In this document: in pieces, positions 58,830-64,000 of the stretch
Layout of the letters: every line of letters starts with the position of its first letter
How positions within the stretch are numbered: position 1 is the stretch's first letter
Assembly: GCA_027946365.1 (NCBI GenBank)
Contig: JAPEUQ010000023.1
Span: 124,001-188,000 of the forward strand
DNA length: 64,000 nucleotides
From: Kalmusia sp. IMI 367209
Taxonomy: Eukaryota > Ascomycota > Dothideomycetes > Pleosporales > Didymosphaeriaceae
Reading direction: 5' to 3'
Notes under the pieces: generated by a model
What the model was told of the DNA's origin: nothing
The model's database searches: none
What the model saw: the letters and a program-made list of their open reading frames with translations, nothing else
Position numbers and translations under genes: made by a program

Positions 58830-61528
58830 TCAATGATAATGCCGTCTTAACTCGACCATATTCCCGTACAAGTCCAGACTGCTGTTGTCACGTGCACTCG
58901 GCCTACGCACTACTGTGACATCTCCTGGCCAGTAACCCTCGACAAACGGATCCTCAGTGCCCAGCCGCACTGCTGAGCTGTAAGCCGCTCTCCTCTCGCG
59001 CCGGAACCGGCCCACTTCAGCGACGACGTCCAGTACAGGTTCAGAGTGAGTTTCTGGCTGCGCATGTCTTGGGGCACTGCTCGCCTCTGTTGTCGTAGCT
59101 ATCAACCCACCCATGGCAGCAAGCGGAGGTCCGGACTCGGAGAGAGGCAGGCCGCACTCTTCTTCGCTGAAGAACGAGAAGTCGTGGGCTGCCGCTTCCC
59201 ACAAAGCTTCCGAGTCCGTGTCTTCTGTCGACGATTTGGTCAGACGCGTGACTTCTTCAGGCCCTGCTTCTGGGGGGGCCATTTCTAATACGATGCGGCG
59301 CAGTGCGAAAAGATGATTGGCGTACTCGCGTTCAGCTACTTTTCTGCGACGTCCTGGTGGTAGCATGTATGTATGCCTCGCCCTCAGCTTTGCTATCTCC
59401 GCTTCCTCCGCGCAGTCTTCCACAAATTGTAACAATTGCTGCACGACTTCTTTATCGTTAGTCGTTATTGGCACATCCGTCAGTACTAGGGTCTGAAGTT
59501 TGGGAAGCATTCCGGGATGTAAACTGTTCCTTAGGGCCTGTCGCAATTGAAGTCTTGTTCTTCGATCTGCCACATAGTCTGTCGAGCTGCGACGTAGTTT
59601 TGGGGTAGTTTGTGTCGCATCGTCAACGTGCAAAATTCTAGGTACATCCTCAAAGGCTTGATATATAGGGGAGATCAGTGATAGATCTTCGGTTGTTGTG
59701 GAGCTTCCTAGGAGCGGAGCTGGCATGGGAGAAACGAGTTGCTCCGGAGTTTGAGCCGAGCTAAGCTCTGCAGCTGCTGTCTCCACGTCTGTTCGTAGAT
59801 GATGCATGTCACCGTGCGTTATATCGTCATCACTGCGATGGCTGGTTTGGGATATCGATCTATCCGATTGAGTTCGCGCTAGAACAGGGAGCTCTGATGC
59901 TTGTGCAAGATCTCCTGGAAGTTCGTATACGCCCGTATTGAATGCATCCAACTCTAATCGAGGAGCTTCAGAGTCAGCCCAAGGAGGAGGGAGAGCATCA
60001 ATAGATGCTACACCACCATCTAGCTCTGCTCGACGCGGCGAAGAAGGATTTGATCGACCAGCTTTCGTGATGATATCAAAGCTGACCCTCAAATAGATCA
60101 GCTTTTTTGAGGCAAATGTGGCGAGTGGAGCTGTAAGCTTCTCTGCTCCCGGTATAAGAAACACCGCATCGTTCCCAAGTGTTGCAGCCTGACGCATATT
60201 CGGGTAGGCGATACAAACCTTTCCAATATCCAGAACCTGCAATCGTTCCGCTCTGAGAAGTCCGCAGTACCCCTCGACTGTGACAGAATTATCAGACATG
60301 TAAAGGTGCGTGATGCCCGTGTGCCTCGGTTCCTCGACTGCCAAGCTTCCAACAAATCCCTGCGTGAGCTTTCTTCGTATGTGATATTCTAGATCTTCCA
60401 CTGCGAGATCGTCAACCTCAGCAGTTGGACGCCCGTGTCGAACTGGTGGAAGAGGACTTCGTGTATTGTTCCCATGGAAGCTCATCTCTTTCATGCATTC
60501 ATCGAGCAGAACTCGAACGCTTGCATCGGTAAGGTTGTTGTGGCTGATATCAAGACTTCGTACACGCGTGCCTATGGCGGCAGCAACCATCGTAAAGTCG
60601 ATATCTCTTAAACCAAGACCTCTCAATCTTAGGACACGTAGATTACGTAGTTGCTTCAGCTTGCTGAAAACCGCATTGTTCTTAGCAGCCAATGTCCTCG
60701 ACAAATCCAAAGCCACTAGGTTTGGAAAGTGGGAAAGCGCTTCCGCAAGACCTGTAGATGTTATGTTTGAGCATTGTGGAGCTTCCAACAAGCGTAGGTT
60801 AAAAGTAGGAAATGTATTCTCTTGGAGGCGCTCGCCCTGGATGGTAGGATATTTCAGTGTCAAGAGGGTCGCATGGTCGAGAAAAGGTAGGCCGGTTACC
60901 AACAGGCTCTGTAGGCGCGGAAGGCGTTCGCTTTGATTCCAAACTTAAAATCCAACCAAAACATGCGCATTGAATTCGAATACTTACAGGCAGTCACGTA
61001 GCTAAAATTGAGGGAACAATTAGTACTGGTCTTGAATGATCACACAACGCTTGGTCATGACGTTTTTGTCTCCTGGGGTACCCTGACTGGGCAGTGCAGG
61101 CGATGAAAACTCATGATATAAAGGAACACCACACATAGTACCGGGCTTTAGTCTACTCACCCAATCTGAATGCGGCCCGCCGTATATCTCTGCATGCGCG
61201 GGTGGCAGGCATAAAGTGTGCGTCAAAACTCTCACGCATAAGCGCGCCCAATACAGCGTCCGTTTGAATCTTGTCAAAGCCACTGTTGTCGCGAGTTAGT
61301 ACTCAACTACAGCCTTATATCGCGCGAAGGCCACTAGCCGTAGACAGTGTCGTTTTCCACTCCAAAATGCGAAGCCGGAGCACCCCATAACTGCGGTGCG
61401 AAGATTGTATGCCAGCGCTGGCAGACCAGAGATACGGCACATAGGCTCGACGAGGGGAGGTAAGGCGCGACAAGCTCCCATGGGTCTTGCCGAAGGGTAC
61501 TTTCATAAGAAGGCAGAGGGTCGTCCAT
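58830..61528 (-). CDS. F-box and leucine-rich-repeat protein
   Basis: Probably a substrate adaptor of an SCF ubiquitin ligase. Four exons (61528-61339, 61282-61161, 61001-60988, 60930-58830) give 808 residues. An F-box-like start (DPWELVAPYLPSSSLCAVSL, then VCQRWHTIF) is followed by a conserved block (ALTRFKRTL, LTHTLCLPPAHAEIYGGPHS). Leucine-rich repeats follow, such as LVALDLSRTL, LRVLRLRGLGL and VRSLDISHNNLTDASVRVLL. The C-terminal half is long, Ser/Thr-rich and disordered. The third exon is only 14 nt. With the acceptor at 60931 the joined reading is LRDCLERLPRLQSLLV, which makes sense as a repeat. The first intron has a GC donor by this reading. Confidence 0.85.
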
Positions 61529-61953
61529 GGCTTTGGGATGCAGAAAAGTTTAAGATGTGGAACCTTGCAAGATAATGGCAGGGCATGTTGACGCCTAAAG
61601 CGAAACCCCTCCATGAACTAAGCCCCGCCTAGCCGAGACCAACTTGAGAACCGGTACTGAATTGATACAAATTTTATTCGAACCATGTCTTTTAAAATGA
61701 GCCCTGACAACATTTGAAGAGAAAATAATGCATTTCTACCATCGCGAGAATCGAAGGTTCTGTTCGAAATATAAGCATGACAGCAACTAATCACGAATAA
61801 TTGCACCTTGCTGTTACCCCACCATCTACGGTCCATTCAGCGTTAAAGCCTCCGTAGTACTCCAGGGTCACATATAAGCGACCGGCACACTCAAATCCCT
61901 CTGCTATCGGTCACCCTCTGCACTCCCCCAAACTCAGGCACATTGTCTCGATT
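61529..61953. promoter_or_regulatory. divergent promoter region
   Basis: About 425 bp between the ATG codons of the F-box/LRR gene (-) and the dehydrogenase-like gene (+). AT-rich in the middle. No specific sites recognised. Confidence 0.5.
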
Positions 61954-63050
61954 ATGGCTGCTCCCATGGCTACAATAGGCATACTGTCCATCGGCCAGAT
62001 GGGTAAAGGTGTGGCATCGCTACTTCTTGCGCACAACTTTGTTGTCATCACCAACGTTAGTGATCGGAGCCCCGCAACCCAAGAACGAGCCAGGTCAACT
62101 TCGATCGAATGTCTTTCTTCAGATCAAGAGCTTGTAGCTAGAGCAGACTACATATTGTCCATCGTGCCGCCAAGGGACGCTGTACAAACTGCGATGCGCG
62201 TCGTCGATGTGCTCAGGCGTGATCCAAGCCTCAGGGCTAGCAAGCAAGAGCCACTATATTATTTGGATCTGAACGCGATTTCCCCAGAGACAGCGAGGAG
62301 AACCGGAACATTGTTTGAGCAAGAGAAACGTGTGAGTACCGCCAGGCGTAATTTTACTTCAGACACATGCTGATATTGCATCTATTTCAAGGTAAGGTTC
62401 GGCGATGGTGGGATTATTGGGGGACCGCCTTCACCACCAACGACAACGTCTCAAAAGCCGTCGGATTGGCAACGCCCTGGCATCCGTAAGTGCAGTACAT
62501 CCGAGGCATATGTTCATCTTGTCGCTGACTCTGAGTAGCATTGTCGGGGCCGTACCCACTCCAGGACGCTGCAATCCATGGGCATCACCTCGCAGACGTC
62601 CTCAACACACAACACCTCGATGCGAGAATTGGCACTGCGTCTGGCCTCAAATGCACGTTCGCCGCGCTCTCCAAAGGGTTTACTGCTCTCGCACTTCAAT
62701 CATTCACTACTGCCGCCTCCCTCGGTGTCCTGCCACAGCTTCAAGATTATATTTCTCAGCACAGTCCTGGCGTGAATAATAGAGCTGAAAAAGGCATTAC
62801 AGGATGTAGCTCTAAAGCGTACAGATGGATTGAGGAAATGAATCAGATAGGAGAGTGTTTTGCGACAGAAGGAGGATGGCCGGAATCTGCGAATGTCTTT
62901 AGGAACATTGCGGGGGTTTACGAAGGACTGGCGCGAGTTGTTGAGAAGAGAGGTGGGACTGAGGGGATGGAGGGATTATCGGGTGCACTATCAGCCTTGA
63001 CAGAAGGCTTAATGGAGGAGAACGAGCGCGGAAAGACTGAAGTAGAATGA
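61954..63050 (+). CDS. 6-phosphogluconate-dehydrogenase-like NAD(P) enzyme
   Basis: Three exons (61954-62331, 62392-62485, 62539-63050) give 327 residues. The N-terminal Rossmann fold has IGILSIGQMGKGVASLLL (GxGxMG-like) and an LDLNAISPETARR segment. The substrate loop DGGIIGGPPS follows, typical of beta-hydroxyacid dehydrogenases. The C-terminal helical domain (ARIGTASGLKCTFAALSKG) resembles the DUF1932-type domain of 6PGDH-like proteins. The lysine in GLKCTF is in the position of the family's catalytic lysine. Both splice junctions are confirmed by conserved text (EKRVRFGDGG; IPLSGPYPLQ). The substrate is unknown. Cytosolic. Confidence 0.88.
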
Positions 63051-63303
63051 ACTACGTAAAGAGAGCTGGATTAGCCCTCAGGACAGAGCCAATACAGCGT
63101 TCAAAGCACCGTGATATGCATCAAGTTTTCTTGGAGAGTATGCATTTGCACACCACAGCGCCACCGCTCCCAAGACATGCCCCAACACCTATATTACATG
63201 CGGAAGGAAAGCGAATCAGACAATGCCAACAGTCCCTTCCTGGAGTCATCATTGCAGGCGCCAAAAGCGAGTGATACAGTTCGTCAAGCCTACTCAATAT
63301 GGA

Positions 63304-64000
63304 CTACTCATTTGCAGACTCCTTCGTTGCGGCCTTTGCCTCGCTAGCAGGCTTGGGACTCTTGGCTTGTTGCTCCACACTTTTCTCCTTCTTTTCATCA
63401 TCACTAGCCTCGACCGTAGGTGGCGCCTCACTAGCTTCTGCCTCGCCCTGTTCCTTGGTTTCGGGATTCCGACCCTCTACATCCGGATGTGGAGGTGCGA
63501 CGCCTTGTCCGTCCACCTCCCTAGCGTCGACAAGCGACTCGTGAAGTTCGTTGCCTTGAGCATCTACTATGCGCGTCCGCGTCTCATACCGGGTTTTGAA
63601 GCTTACTTTTCCCTCCAATGCTTTGACTTCGTCTTCGTCGAGCACTCGGCCATTCTCATCACGGAACTCGATGCGCTCTTCTTTGGACAGTATCGGCAGC
63701 TCTTTAGGATCTTGTTGCGATGCCACAGAGACCACTGGCTTTTCTGATACAATATCGTCTGGCTTCTTTTCATCTTTTACCTCATCTTTGTTGACTGGCG
63801 GAGCGGCTGGTGGGGGTGGAGAGACAGGTACGGCGGCAGATGTGGGCGGAATTGAAGCTTCCGAAGTATATTGGTCATACTATGGATGTTAGTGTTCATT
63901 CCCTAGATCATCCAGGGTGATAACTTACTGAAGTAAGAAAGTTGTTGCAATCCCAGTCCCATGTGCTGAAGAGCTTCACGCTGTTGCACTGATCTCTTGT
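63304..64000 (-). CDS. C-terminal part of an unrecognised protein (runs off right edge)
   Basis: Two exons are visible: one from the edge to 63929 (KLFSTWDWDCNNFLTS) and, after a 49-nt intron (63880-63928, GTAAGT...CATAG), 63879 down to the stop at 63304. The last exon starts YDQYTSEASIPPTS. It is Pro-rich, then has a conserved-looking block (EERIEFRDENGRVLDEDEVK, then VSFKTRYETRTRIVDAQGNE), and ends in an acidic, Lys/Glu/Ala-rich low-complexity tail. The TRYETRTRIVD motif looks like a fungal family with an acidic tail, but I cannot name it. The N-terminal part lies outside the window. Confidence 0.7.

Noticed and set aside
60931..60943. Acceptor TTTTAAG at 60944 for the last F-box/LRR intron.
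   Set aside because: It puts the long downstream frame out of phase. The acceptor at 60931 restores phase and gives a sensible LRR sequence.

Overview
The window is nuclear DNA of a filamentous ascomycete. Most genes carry short introns (about 45-70 nt) with GTNNGT-type donors, CTAAC/CTGAC branch points and YAG acceptors, and many proteins have characteristic fungal architectures. A Dothideomycetes origin is my best guess from the protein style and from the relic families; this is inference and no marker proves it.

Layout. 0-2.2 kb: GC-rich leader or intergenic DNA, with a possible minus-strand 5' exon running off the left edge. 2.2-8.2 kb: a mitochondrial block with the aspartate/glutamate carrier AGC1 (-), the pyruvate dehydrogenase E3-binding protein PDX1 (-) and, divergent from it, a mitochondrial two-TM protein (+). 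9.6-14.7 kb: the chromatin AAA-ATPase/bromodomain protein YTA7 (+). 14.7-18.4 kb: a long gene-free stretch ahead of a 7TM receptor (18.4-19.8 kb, +). 20.4-24.6 kb: an amidase (-) and a short-chain dehydrogenase (+), divergently arranged. 25.1-28.4 kb: a membrane-anchored ZZ/EF-hand protein (+). 29.0-33.4 kb: a head-to-head pair, WDR6/RTT10 (-) and a PBDC1-like protein (+). 33.8-38.1 kb: a full-length STE6-type ABC transporter (+).

38.1-48.2 kb is an accessory, gene-poor island. It holds decayed copies of fungal gene families (a DUF7924-like fragment and a NACHT-ankyrin STAND receptor that has lost its NACHT core), three classes of tandem repeat, and an orphan gene at 46.94-47.42 kb. Directly upstream of the orphan lies an array of about 209-bp repeats. 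Each well-preserved repeat carries a complete intron (GTAAGT donor, CTAAC branch point, AG acceptor), and the last copy merges into the orphan's 5' leader. A phosphotransferase-like kinase gene with a scrambled catalytic loop and a frameshift closes the island.

50.1-64 kb returns to conserved genes: a DUF3431-type Golgi-like membrane protein (-), a Tra2-like RRM/RGG protein (-), the NuA3 subunit NTO1 (-, with one or two C-tract reading-frame problems), an F-box/leucine-rich-repeat protein with a 14-nt microexon and a probable GC-AG intron (-), a 6-phosphogluconate-dehydrogenase-like enzyme (+), and a partial unrecognised gene at the right edge (-).

No operon-like or biosynthetic cluster is evident. 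The strongest candidate for something undescribed is the intron-bearing leader repeat array at 45.4-46.9 kb.
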